Shown: positions 1 through 5,999 of the stretch, piece after piece
Numbering within the stretch: the stretch's first letter is position 1
Layout of the letters: each line of letters opens with the position of its first letter
Source of the DNA: Nitrolancea sp040255925
GTDB lineage: Bacteria; Chloroflexota; Chloroflexia; Thermomicrobiales; Thermomicrobiaceae
DNA: 9,548 nt
Reading direction: 5' to 3'
Assembly: GCA_040255925.1 (NCBI GenBank)
Contig: JBDZVX010000087.1
Location: 1-9,548 of the forward strand
Notes under the pieces: generated by a model
Databases searched by the model: none
Seen by the model: only the letters and a program-made list of their open reading frames with translations
What the model was told of the DNA's origin: nothing
Position numbers and translations under genes: made by a program

Positions 1-257
1 GCTACACGCCCGAACAGGCGCGGCGTCATGAGGCGAAGCCCGGCATCACGGGCTGGGCGCAGGTGAACGGACGGAACGCGCTCACCTGGGAGGAGAAGTT
101 CCGCCAGGACGTCTGGTACGCCGATCACCAGTCGCTCCGGCTGGACCTCTGGATCATCGCGTTGACGTGCTGGAAGATCATCCGGCGCGAGGGAATCACC
201 CAGCCGGGGCAGGCGACGGCTGCCGAGTTCCTGGGCCAGACACGGGAGCAAGCATGA
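1..257 (+). CDS. Sugar-1-phosphate transferase C-terminus (WcaJ/WbaP-type), 5'-truncated by window
   Basis: The frame beginning at base 3 is open from the window edge to TGA at 255..257 and gives the last 84 residues of a bacterial sugar transferase. This membrane enzyme loads the first sugar-1-phosphate onto undecaprenyl phosphate to start a polysaccharide repeat unit. The visible signature is KPGITGWAQVNGRN, followed by WEEKFRQDVWYADHQSL and then a hydrophobic stretch (LDLWIIALTCWKIIRREG). This matches the conserved C-terminal catalytic end of the WcaJ/WbaP/PglC superfamily ('KPGiTGwaQvnGR...D.yYv...s..lDl.il..T'). The sugar it transfers cannot be read from this part. The stop codon overlaps the ATG of the next gene (ATGA), so the two are probably translationally coupled in one operon. 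The N-terminal membrane segments lie upstream of the window. Confidence 0.93.
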   Translation, partial: YTPEQARRHEAKPGITGWAQVNGRNALTWEEKFRQDVWYADHQSLRLDLWIIALTCWKIIRREGITQPGQATAAEFLGQTREQA

Positions 258-868
258 GCGGAGTTCTGGTGCTGGGGGCGGGCGGTCATGGCAAGGTGGT
301 CGCGGATATCCTCCTCTGTCAGGGGATCGACGTTTTAGGTTTCCTTGACGACGATCCGGCAAGCTGGGGAACGACGCGGCTCGGGTTGCCCGTGCTCGGG
401 GCGATCGCTACCTATCATCGATTCGACCCCACCGGGCTGGCCCTTGGCATTGGCTCCAACGCGGGGCGACAGTCGGTCGTTGCGCAGCTTGGCGACGCCA
501 CTGCTTCGCTGTGGTGTAACGCCGTTCATCCGCGTGCGACCGTCGCGGGGTCGGTTCGTCTCGGCCGGGGCGTCGTCGTCGCGGCTGGGGTCGTAGTCAA
601 CCCGGATACCATCGTCGGCGATCATGTGATTCTCAACACCGGCTGCACCGTTGACCATGACTGCGAGATCGGGGCCTACTCTCACATTGCCCCCGGGAGC
701 CATTTGGCGGGCGGCGTACGCATTGGTGAGGGTGCTTTCATGGGCATCGGATCTGTGATCACCCCTTACAGGAGCGTCGGGGAATGGACGACGGTAGGGG
801 CAGGAGCGGCAGTCGTGACCGACATCCCTGCAAAAGTGGTAGCCAAAGGGGTCCCAGCCCGATGGTGA
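254..868 (+). CDS. NeuD/PglD-family sugar O/N-acyltransferase (left-handed beta-helix)
   Basis: A 204-aa protein of normal length for the NeuD/PglD family of acyl-CoA-dependent acyltransferases that decorate sialic-acid-like or UDP-amino sugars. The N-terminal nucleotide-binding-like domain opens with VLVLGAGGHGKVVADIL (residues 4-20) and FLDDDP. The C-terminal half (about 90-204) is built of hexapeptide repeats forming a left-handed beta-helix: AVHPRATV, GSVRLGRGVVV, IVGDHVILNTGCTVDHDCEIG, GVRIGEGAFMGIGSVI. His135 in TVDHDC matches the catalytic His of PglD, and the family ending 'VVTDIP.KVVAKGVPAR' is present. The start chosen is the ATG at 254, which overlaps the upstream stop, rather than the longer ATG at 167, because the domain begins right after it. 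It lies between a sugar transferase and an epimerase, so it likely acylates a sugar of an extracellular polysaccharide. The exact acceptor is unknown. Confidence 0.9.
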   Translation: MSGVLVLGAGGHGKVVADILLCQGIDVLGFLDDDPASWGTTRLGLPVLGAIATYHRFDPTGLALGIGSNAGRQSVVAQLGDATASLWCNAVHPRATVAGSVRLGRGVVVAAGVVVNPDTIVGDHVILNTGCTVDHDCEIGAYSHIAPGSHLAGGVRIGEGAFMGIGSVITPYRSVGEWTTVGAGAAVVTDIPAKVVAKGVPARW

Positions 869-899
869 GGCAATGCTACCCGGATTGTGAAGCAAGGCC

Positions 900-2065
900 A
901 TGGCACGAATACTGGTAACCGGCGCGGCCGGCTTCATCGGGTTCCACCTGTCGAGGCGGCTGTTGGCGCGGGGGGACGAGGTTACCGGCATCGATAATCT
1001 CAACGACTACTATGACGTGCGGCTGAAAGAGGCGCGGCTGGCGCGCTTGGAGGGGCAGCCGGGCTTCCGCTTCGTCCGGGCGGATATCGCCGATGGCGAG
1101 GCCGTGACCGCGCTCTTTCGTGAGGTGCGGTTCGATCGCGTCGTCAACCTCGCCGCGCAAGCCGGTGTCCGCTACTCGCTCACCAACCCGCAGGCCTATC
1201 TCCGCTCCAACCTGGCCGGATTTCTCAACGTCCTCGAAGGCTGCCGCCATGGGGAGGTCGAGCACCTGGTCTTCGCGTCCAGCAGCTCGGTCTACGGCCT
1301 GAACGCCGGGATGCCCTACTCGGTCCACGACCCGGCCGATCACCCGGTCTCGCTCTACGGCGCGACGAAGAAGGCCAACGAGGTGATGGCCCACAGCTAT
1401 GCCCATCTCTACGGTCTGCCATGCACGGGCCTGCGCTTCTTCACCGTGTACGGTCCCTGGGGCCGGCCCGATATGTCCTACTTCCTCTTCACCAAAGCCA
1501 TCCTCGAAGGGCGGCCGATCGACGTCTTCAACGCCGGCCACCACCGGCGCGACTTCACCTACATCGACGACATCGTAGAGGGGGTCGCGCGGGTGCTCGA
1601 TTCCCCGCCGGAGCCGAACCCGGAGTGGCCCGCGGCNNNNNNNNNNNNNNNNNNNNNNNNNNNNNNNNNNNNNNNNNNNNNNNNNNNNNNNNNNNNNNNN
1701 NNNNNNNNNNNNNNNNNNNNNNNNNNNNNNNNNNNNGGGTCGCGCGGGTGCTCGATTCCCCGCCGGAGCCGAACCCGGAGTGGCCCGCGGCGGAGGCCGA
1801 CCCGGCGACCAGCTCCGCGCCCTACCGGCTCTACAACATCGGCAACCATCAGCCGGTCGAACTGCTGCACCTGATCGAGGTGCTGGAGACCGAGCTGGGC
1901 CGCGAGGCGAAGAAGAACTTCCTCCCGAAGCAGCCGGGCGATGTAGCTGAGACGTTCGCCGACATCAGCGACCTGACGCGCGACATGGGGTTCAAGCCAG
2001 CGACGTCGATCGAAGAGGGCATCAAGCGCTTCGTCGCCTGGTATCGCGAGTTTTACCGGGTGTAG
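900..2065 (+). CDS. UDP-glucuronate 4-epimerase-like SDR, interrupted by an assembly gap
   Basis: An extended short-chain dehydrogenase/reductase that most likely interconverts UDP-glucuronate and UDP-galacturonate. The NAD-binding motif TGAAGFIG spans residues 7-14, FASSSSVYG is near 125-133, and the catalytic YxxxK is Y153/K157. The NLAAQAGVRYSLTNP motif and the later YGPWGRPDMSYFLFTKAI segment are typical of UDP-glucuronate 4-epimerases. As written, the gene is split by 100 Ns at 1637..1736. Upstream of the gap the frame is that of base 900, and downstream it is that of 1421..2065. The 55 bases before the gap recur exactly after it, and dropping one copy plus the Ns (155 bp) joins the frames into 336 aa, the expected family length. 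The product ends WYREFYRV before TAG. The Shine-Dalgarno is weak (AAGG close to the ATG). The gene follows the acyltransferase by 31 bp and is presumably co-transcribed. Confidence 0.9.
1582..1636 (+). repeat. 55-bp contig-end overlap, copy 1
   Basis: This stretch directly before the Ns is identical over 55 bases to 1737..1791. It encodes VARVLDSPPEPNPEWPA inside the epimerase. It is best read as one genomic sequence assembled twice rather than a biological duplication. Confidence 0.92.
1637..1736. other. 100-N scaffold gap
   Basis: Exactly 100 undetermined bases, the usual placeholder for a gap of unknown size. The identical 55-bp flanks imply that the two contig ends overlap and the real gap length is negative (no missing sequence). 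Confidence 0.97.
1737..1791 (+). repeat. 55-bp contig-end overlap, copy 2
   Basis: Second exact copy of 1582..1636, starting at the first base after the Ns. Translation continues from it into AEADPATSSAPYRLYNIGNHQ, the correct continuation of the epimerase. Confidence 0.92.
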
Positions 2066-2148
2066 CCCCAAAGGGGATCTTCTTCCCGCCAGAGAACGCG
2101 GCAAGGACAAGCCGCTGCCGATCTCCCCCAAGCGCGGGAGCATCCGTT
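2066..2148. terminator. Convergent intergenic spacer with weak hairpins
   Basis: This 83-bp spacer separates the convergent epimerase and autokinase genes. CCCCAAAGGGG at 2066..2076 sits directly after the epimerase stop and is followed by a T-rich ATCTTCTT, which could act as a short intrinsic terminator on the + strand. A second weak stem (CTCCC at 2123..2127 with GGGAG at 2136..2140) lies near the end of the - strand gene and lacks a U tract. Both stems are only 4-5 bp, so this is a tentative call. Confidence 0.3.
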
Positions 2149-3741
2149 TCAGACCGACTTCATGCTGGCGTCCTCTTCGAGCCCGTAGCCACGGTCGTAC
2201 TGATAGCTATAGTAGCCCTCGGCCTTGAGGTTGGCGCGGTTGATGACGACGCCAAGCAGTGGCGTGCCGGTGCGGGTGAGATCGCCGGCCGCGCGGATCA
2301 GCTCCTGCGAGCGGGTTCGGCCACTATAGGTTACGAGCACCACGCCGTCGACGATCCCGGCCAGGATCAGCGGGTCGCTGAGCGCCAGCGGCGGTGAGTC
2401 GAGCAGCACGACGTCGGACCGCTCCTCAAGCTGATCGAGCAGTTCGCGCATCCGCTTGGAATTCAGGATATCCGATGGGTTGGCCGGCAGCGGGCCGGTG
2501 GTCAGCACACGCAGGCCGGGCACCCCGGTCTCCTGCAGGAGCGGCTCGATCTCAGCGTTGGCATCGGCCAGCAGCAGGTTGGTCAGGCCGGCCCGGTTCG
2601 AGAGGCCGGCGAAGCGCTTATGAAGCTGCGGCTTGCGCAGGTCGGCGCTAACCAGAATGACCTGCTGACCACCCTGGGCGAGCGTGACCGCGAGGTTGGC
2701 AGCCGTGATCGTTTTGCCGTCCCCGGACCGTGTGCTGGTGACCAGAATCGAACGGACAGTCTGGTCGACGGTCGCGAATTGGAGATTGGTGCGTACCCCT
2801 CGATACGCTTCAGCGGCGACCGAGCGAGGCTGGAGGACGGGTGCGAGGCCGTTGTCGGCGGCGGGCAGCTTCGGGATCGAGCCGAGCGCGATGCCGCCGG
2901 TGGTGCGCCGGACGTCTTCGGCGATCTTGACCGTGTCATCCAGGTAACTCAACAGCATGACGAGCCCGGCCGCGGCCATCAGGCCGAGCACGCCGCCGAG
3001 GGCGGTGTTCAGCGGAATCCGTGGGCTGATGGGGCTGGCCGGCGCGACGGCCTTATCGGCGACGCTAATCTGTGTCCCGGCCTGGGACTCAGCTAGGTCC
3101 ATGCGCTGCTGGGCCTCCAGGAGTCCGGTATAGGTGGTCTGCTCCTGCGTGAGCTGGCCACGCAGGATGTCAATGCCGGACTGGCCCGTGGTGGAGCCGG
3201 CGCCTGGCTGACTCTCGAGATCGTCGATGCGCGCCGAAAGGTCGTCGATGCGTGCCTTGACATCCTGGAGGCTGCGCTGGAGCTCATCGCGGCTGGCGCT
3301 CGTGACGGTGCGCTGCTTGGCGATGGTCTGGTCGATGAACACTTGTCCGAGCGTGTTGGCGATGTTGGCCGCCTGTTCCGGGCTGGGGTGCGATACCGCG
3401 ACGGTGACGAGCTGCGTGTCGCGGATCGGCAAGGCGGAGATCTTTTGCTTGAGTTGGTCGGCGGTAAGCGAGAGTTCGAGCCGCTGGATCGTCTCATCGA
3501 GCACCGAGCGGGTGGTCACAAGCCGGCTGTAGGTATCGGTTCGGCGCTCGGCGGCCAGGATGTCATTGTAGCTGACGGTGCCGGGCACCTGGCTCGGCTC
3601 GATCAGTAGCGTCAGGCTGGCCCGGTAGATCGGCGTCATCGTTGAACTGACGCCGTAGACGGCGCCGGCGGCCAGGAGCGGACAGAGGATCAGTATCCAC
3701 CACCAGCGGCGGACCAGCTTGACGATATCCGAGAAAGTCAT
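2149..3741 (-). CDS. Wzz-type chain-length regulator fused to BY-kinase (tyrosine autokinase)
   Basis: A cytoplasmic-membrane polysaccharide copolymerase and tyrosine autokinase (Wzc/CapAB/EpsAB class) that controls exopolysaccharide length and export. Residue numbers count from a GTG at 3783; the ATG at 3741 is residue 15. The N-terminal Wzz domain begins at that ATG with MTFSDIVKLVRRWWWI and a first membrane helix (about 27-45). A coiled coil lies around 165-192 (DELQRSLQDVKARIDDLSARI). The Pro-rich APASPISPRIP (247-256) precedes the second helix (258-280). The kinase has Walker A STRSGDGKT (K357), Walker A' ILVSADLR (376-383) and Walker B VVLLDSPP (458-465). The C-terminus has a tyrosine cluster, EGYYSYQYDRGYG, for autophosphorylation. 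In Walker A' the usual first Asp is Ser. I prefer the ATG because a GGGGGA precedes it and the domain starts there. The GTG at 3783 and a TTG at 3750 with GGGGAG six bases upstream are alternatives. Confidence 0.92.
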   Translation of the reverse strand: MTFSDIVKLVRRWWWILILCPLLAAGAVYGVSSTMTPIYRASLTLLIEPSQVPGTVSYNDILAAERRTDTYSRLVTTRSVLDETIQRLELSLTADQLKQKISALPIRDTQLVTVAVSHPSPEQAANIANTLGQVFIDQTIAKQRTVTSASRDELQRSLQDVKARIDDLSARIDDLESQPGAGSTTGQSGIDILRGQLTQEQTTYTGLLEAQQRMDLAESQAGTQISVADKAVAPASPISPRIPLNTALGGVLGLMAAAGLVMLLSYLDDTVKIAEDVRRTTGGIALGSIPKLPAADNGLAPVLQPRSVAAEAYRGVRTNLQFATVDQTVRSILVTSTRSGDGKTITAANLAVTLAQGGQQVILVSADLRKPQLHKRFAGLSNRAGLTNLLLADANAEIEPLLQETGVPGLRVLTTGPLPANPSDILNSKRMRELLDQLEERSDVVLLDSPPLALSDPLILAGIVDGVVLVTYSGRTRSQELIRAAGDLTRTGTPLLGVVINRANLKAEGYYSYQYDRGYGLEEDASMKSV

Positions 3742-4067
3742 TTCCCCCAAGACGATCTCCCCAATCCCTAGACCTCGGTCCACCGGGCTGGAAGAGTTCC
3801 CTGGCGGTTACCGTGCACATTTGCAGGCGCAGTCGCTGGTGACCCCGATTCACAGCGTCACATTTGTATCATTGAAGAACGTGGCATTGCCATAGGTACT
3901 TGTACCTACCTTAACCGCAACCGCGCGGACACGCTACTGGATTCGTCGTACACCGGTAGCGATCATCCCAAGCTGACCATGCCTCATCCATCAGCCCGCT
4001 CGATGTTTCATGGGCCGTGAGTCGCTTTTGATGCATGTCCGAACGGTCGTGTCTTAAATTGATACCC
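3742..4067. other. Intergenic region upstream of the autokinase
   Basis: About 325 bp with no convincing coding frame. It holds the possible 5' extension of the autokinase (3742..3783), a pair of adjacent palindromes at 3882..3908 and otherwise no recognisable structure up to the IS110 remnant. It lies between the polysaccharide genes and the mobile-element debris. Confidence 0.6.
3882..3908. promoter_or_regulatory. Back-to-back palindromes, possible operator
   Basis: Two perfect inverted repeats abut: TGGCATTGCCA (3882..3892, 5-bp arms around one base) and TAGGTACTTGTACCTA (3893..3908, 7-bp arms around TT). They lie 141 bp upstream of the ATG chosen for the autokinase on the - strand, where a dimeric repressor or activator could bind. 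No clean -35/-10 pair is visible beside them, so the role is inferred. Confidence 0.4.
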
Positions 4068-4320
4068 TCTGGGAAGAAGACGTTGGCCTACCTGCCTATC
4101 CAGTACCTGAGGATCACCGCCGGCCGGAACAAGGAACGCGCACTGGGTGTACTCGGTCATGCCGTCCTGGTAGTCATCATCTATCGCCTCCTCACCCGAC
4201 GACAGCCGTACCACGAACTCGGCGCGGCTTGCTTTGATCACTTGGCACTGCAAACGGTCGGGCAAGGCCTGGACCATCACGCCATCCCCGGCGGCATCGA
4301 AAAGGGCTTCCGATTCCGCC
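4068..4320 (+). pseudogene. IS110-family transposase, C-terminal remnant
   Basis: A + strand frame (in phase with 4035) encodes a stretch resembling the C-terminal tail of IS110-family transposases: KKTLAYLPIQYLRITAGRNK, then ALGVLGHAVLVVIIYRLLTR, then RQPYHELGAACFDHL. Family members commonly read 'YLaaQYrRLa.R.GkkrAlvAvgHsiLviiYhmL.....Y.dLGadYFD'. This is recollection of the family pattern, not a database hit. The DEDD catalytic domain and the main transposase domain are missing upstream, and after CFDHLALQTV the similarity fades, possibly through a frameshift. Nothing resembling the rest of an IS110 element is seen in the flanks. It is a dead fragment marking past insertion and rearrangement between the polysaccharide locus and the attachment-site zone. 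The overlapping - strand frame (4008..4322) shows no recognisable family. Confidence 0.6.
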
Positions 4321-4479
4321 ATGGATCGAGATACGGAGTCGAAGCATATCCGCGGCCGGGGTCATCGCCGAATGCCATGTACGAGCCAAGAGGGCGCCGA
4401 ATCCGCTGATTTTCGTATAGCCAGACTGTAGCCATTGGGGTGAAAAACCGGGATACGCCATGGACAGCCGAGTCGCGAA
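4321..4479. other. Short intergenic stretch before the att-like region
   Basis: No gene is recognisable here. It contains the first copy (4455..4465) of an 11-bp direct repeat ACGCCATGGAC, whose second copy lies at 4506..4516. Related GGACGCCC words follow at 4513..4520 and 4523..4530. These clustered repeats lie just left of the tRNA fragment, where arm-type integrase sites would be expected. Confidence 0.45.
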
Positions 4480-4501
4480 TTCCGCGTCAAATCAACGAAA
4501 A
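4480..4501 (+). repeat. 22-bp direct repeat, left copy (putative integrase arm site)
   Basis: It starts TTCCGCGTCA and ends GAAAA, and it matches 4587..4608 at 20 of 22 positions. The two copies are in the same orientation, 107 bp apart, and flank the tRNA fragment. This layout resembles arm-type recombinase sites on either side of an attachment core. Confidence 0.6.
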
Positions 4502-4538
4502 CGGCACGCCATGGACGCCCACGGACGCCCCAACTTCG

Positions 4539-4580
4539 CTTAATCCGTGGGTCGTGGGTTCGAATCCCACCGGGCTCACC
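4539..4580 (+). other. tRNA 3'-half fragment (best match tRNA-Lys), putative att core
   Basis: The sequence carries the 3' part of a tRNA: CTTAAT of the anticodon loop with its 3' stem, GGGTC, then a T-arm (GTGGGTTCGAATCCCAC), the 3' acceptor strand CGGGCTC, discriminator A and CC. The CTTAAT loop suggests a CUU anticodon (Lys), although the middle differs slightly from common tRNA-Lys genes. No 5' half is found upstream: there is no matching acceptor strand or D-arm about 70 bases back. It is therefore not a functional gene but a displaced 3' end of the kind left when an element integrates into a tRNA gene. The integrase pseudogene stop lies 93 bp to the right, a typical int-att spacing. Confidence 0.72.
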
Positions 4581-4586
4581 CCTATT

Positions 4587-4608
4587 TTCCGCGTCAGATC
4601 AAGGAAAA
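4587..4608 (+). repeat. 22-bp direct repeat, right copy (putative integrase arm site)
   Basis: Second copy of the 4480..4501 repeat with two mismatches (A to G and C to G). It begins seven bases after the tRNA fragment, between the att core and the integrase pseudogene. Confidence 0.6.
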
Positions 4609-4613
4609 TGATT

Positions 4614-4632
4614 GCCCCGCATCGTGCGGGGC
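4614..4632 (-). terminator. Hairpin between integrase pseudogene and att core
   Basis: GCCCCGCA-TCG-TGCGGGGC is a perfect 8-bp stem with a 3-nt loop, 41 bp beyond the reconstructed integrase stop. The - strand transcript continues AATCATTTT, a poor but present U-rich tail, so it may terminate integrase transcription. It could act from the other side as well. Confidence 0.45.
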
Positions 4633-4673
4633 TTCGCAATTCTCCGATTTGGTCACCATCTGGTCACACGCGC

Positions 4674-5571
4674 TCACAGCCGCCGGGCTCGGATCTGGCT
4701 GAACAGCGCGTCAAGCTGCGTCACCGCGTCCTTCTGCATGCCGGGCAGCACGGGAATAGGTATCGAGCGTGATGCCGATGGTCGCATGTCCGAGCCGTTC
4801 AGATACCACCTTTGGATGCGTGCCGGCGGCAAAGAGGAGCGTCGCGTGTAAATGCCGCAGATCGTGGAGCCGAATCACCGGAACGCTGGCCTTGGCGATG
4901 ATCTGCCGGAAGGCGCGGAAGAGGTTCCGGGGATGCACCGGCTTCCCCAGTTCGGTCGCAAACACGAGGTCCATCGCCGTCCAGGCTTCTCCCGTGGTCA
5001 ACCGCTCCTGATTCTGCTGTGCCTTGTGCTGCCGGAGGATCACCACAGCCGAGTCGGTCAAGGTCACGGATCGGCGCGACCGATGGGTCTTTGGAGTACT
5101 GAATTCGAGCTGGCCGTTCCGGTCGATGAGTGTTTGGCGGACCGTCACTTTCCCCCTGCTCCAGGTCCACATCCTGCCAGCGCAAAGCTAGGAGATCTCC
5201 ACGGCGCAGGCCGGTCAAGATGGCCAGCGCGAACACCGGATGATAGCGCGAGCCCTCGGCAGCGCTGAGGAAGGCATCACTTTGCGTCACGTCCCATGTC
5301 TGCAGTCCTTGCGACCGAGCGCAGGTGGATCCACCGCATCGGCCACGTTGCGGACTACTAGCCGTCAGCGCATCGCATGACTGAGCGCCTCATGCAAGGT
5401 TGCGTGGATGTAGCGAATCGTCCGGGCTGATAACCCACCGGGCTTGCCGTCAAGCCGTCCCCCATCGAGCTTCTGCCGGCGTTTCCCGGTCACCGGATCG
5501 CGTGGCAGATCCACCACGACCGTCCAGGTCACGCCGTTCTTGCCGGTCCGCTTCTGAATGCTCCCCTGCAT
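4674..5571 (-). pseudogene. Tyrosine recombinase (phage/ICE integrase), multiply disrupted
   Basis: Starts at ATG 5571 with AAGGAG six bases upstream. The N-terminus MQGSIQKRTGKNGVTWTVVV...DPVTGKRRQK is an integrase arm-binding domain. It then jumps to GRLDGKPGGLSARTIRYIHA, so most of the core-binding region (roughly 90-100 residues by family comparison) appears lost in frame. A TGA at 5367..5365 replaces an expected Trp (HAMR-stop-RLVVRNVADAVDPP). A frameshift near 5310 leads to TQSDAFLSAAEGSRYHPVFALAILTGLRRGDLLALRW. An extra base in the C5 run at 5152..5156 shifts into KVTVRQTLID. Catalytic residues are all still readable: Arg in TGLRRGD, Lys in TPKTHRS, RLHDLRH, ERLGHAT and Tyr in LDTYS. 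Just after that Tyr a two-base loss shifts the frame, and the ancestral end VLPGMQKDA...LDALFSQIRARRL reads to TGA at 4676..4674. The protein is certainly non-functional if the assembly is right. Confidence 0.85.
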
Positions 5572-5632
5572 CAGCCGCTCCTTGATCCACGCTCACCACG
5601 TTGTTCTTCACGATGCCTTCGTTGACCCATGG

Positions 5633-5818
5633 TTAGTGTTGGTCCTCTCCTGCTCCGCTCCCTTGCCGTGGTTGCGGTGCTTGCTCCAACGACCATTCGA
5701 GAAGCCACTTGATTGCCGCCGCACGACTCGAAAACCGATGCGGAAACCCGAAGTCATCCTGCCGGGCGATTAGGCCAGGGTCCGCGACTTAACAGAGCTG
5801 GGGCTTCTGGCTTGGCAT
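5633..5818 (-). pseudogene. Small ribbon-helix-helix-like gene relic upstream of integrase
   Basis: Reading leftward from ATG at 5818, which is preceded by GAGGAG five bases upstream, the frame gives MPSQKPQLC, then TAA (5791..5789). It then stays open as VADPGLIARQDDFGFPHRFS, followed by SRAAAIKWLLEWSLEQAPQPRQ and more, to TAA at 5635..5633. The second part resembles the end of Arc/MetJ-like ribbon-helix-helix proteins ('dd.RF..R..sRaeAIrwLLewaL'). The whole would be about 60 residues, a normal size for this class. The internal TAA interrupts what looks like a once-continuous gene, and no alternative ATG/GTG follows it. It sits 61 bp upstream of the integrase pseudogene on the same strand, where excisionase or element regulators are commonly found. 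The family call is from memory of the pattern and is moderately sure at best. Confidence 0.5.
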
Positions 5819-5884
5819 CTCTGCTCCTCTCCCTTGCACTGAAGGTTCTGCTTTTTAAATTATTGTCAGCCAATAGCGAACAGC

Positions 5885-5915
5885 TTGCCATTCAGTGTAC
5901 AGCAACAGCTAGTAT
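5885..5915 (+). promoter_or_regulatory. Candidate sigma-70-type promoter for the precursor gene
   Basis: TTGCCA (5885..5890) and TAGTAT (5910..5915) are separated by 19 bases, slightly longer than ideal, within the AT-rich segment. Transcription would start near 5922 and give about 78 bases of leader before the precursor ATG. Only consensus similarity supports this. Confidence 0.3.
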
Positions 5916-5987
5916 GCTCCTAATCAACCTAGGTTTAAGATGCGGGCGATCGCAAGCGTGATCGGCAGATCATAACCAGCCAGACGG

Positions 5988-5994
5988 AAGGAGG
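5988..5994 (+). promoter_or_regulatory. Strong Shine-Dalgarno for the precursor peptide
   Basis: AAGGAGG with five bases before the ATG at 6000. This near-perfect match fits high expression of a precursor peptide relative to its enzyme and fixes the start codon. Confidence 0.85.
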
Positions 5995-5999
5995 CCACT

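Larger units (their letters stand above)
5819..5999. other. AT-rich leader region of the lanthipeptide locus
   Basis: Non-coding by inspection. The 100 bases 5841..5940 contain 40 G+C by hand count, well below the GC-rich genes around. It includes runs such as CTTTTTAAATTATTG. A small inverted repeat TGATC-GGCA-GATCA lies at 5959..5972, about 28 bp before the precursor start. The region separates the decayed element genes from the precursor gene and is the expected promoter/regulator site. Confidence 0.5.

Noticed and set aside
167..253. Upstream extension of the acyltransferase to ATG 167
   Set aside because: It would overlap the sugar transferase by about 90 bp, and the extra 29 residues do not match the family; the ATG at 254 starts right before the VLVLGAGGHGK motif.
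335..1544. Two long - strand frames (335..1003 and 876..1544, 222 aa each)
   Set aside because: They lie opposite the acyltransferase and epimerase, show no family motifs, and are the usual GC-rich antisense frames.
2394..3609. Several + strand frames opposite the Wzz/BY-kinase
   Set aside because: The - strand gene has full domain structure and motifs throughout; the + frames are low-complexity Arg/Ala/Ser-rich shadows.
4008..4322. - strand frame of 104 aa overlapping the IS110 remnant
   Set aside because: No recognisable family or SD; the + strand frame shows transposase-like motifs instead.
4505..4580. A complete functional tRNA-Lys gene
   Set aside because: No 5' acceptor strand, D-arm or 5' anticodon stem precedes the 3' half, so only a fragment is present.
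5713..5961. + strand frame of 82 aa with a hydrophobic stretch (SLLLSLALKVLLFKLL)
   Set aside because: No SD at the ATG and no related family. The hydrophobic part comes from the AT-rich non-coding leader, and the frame runs antisense over the RHH-like relic.
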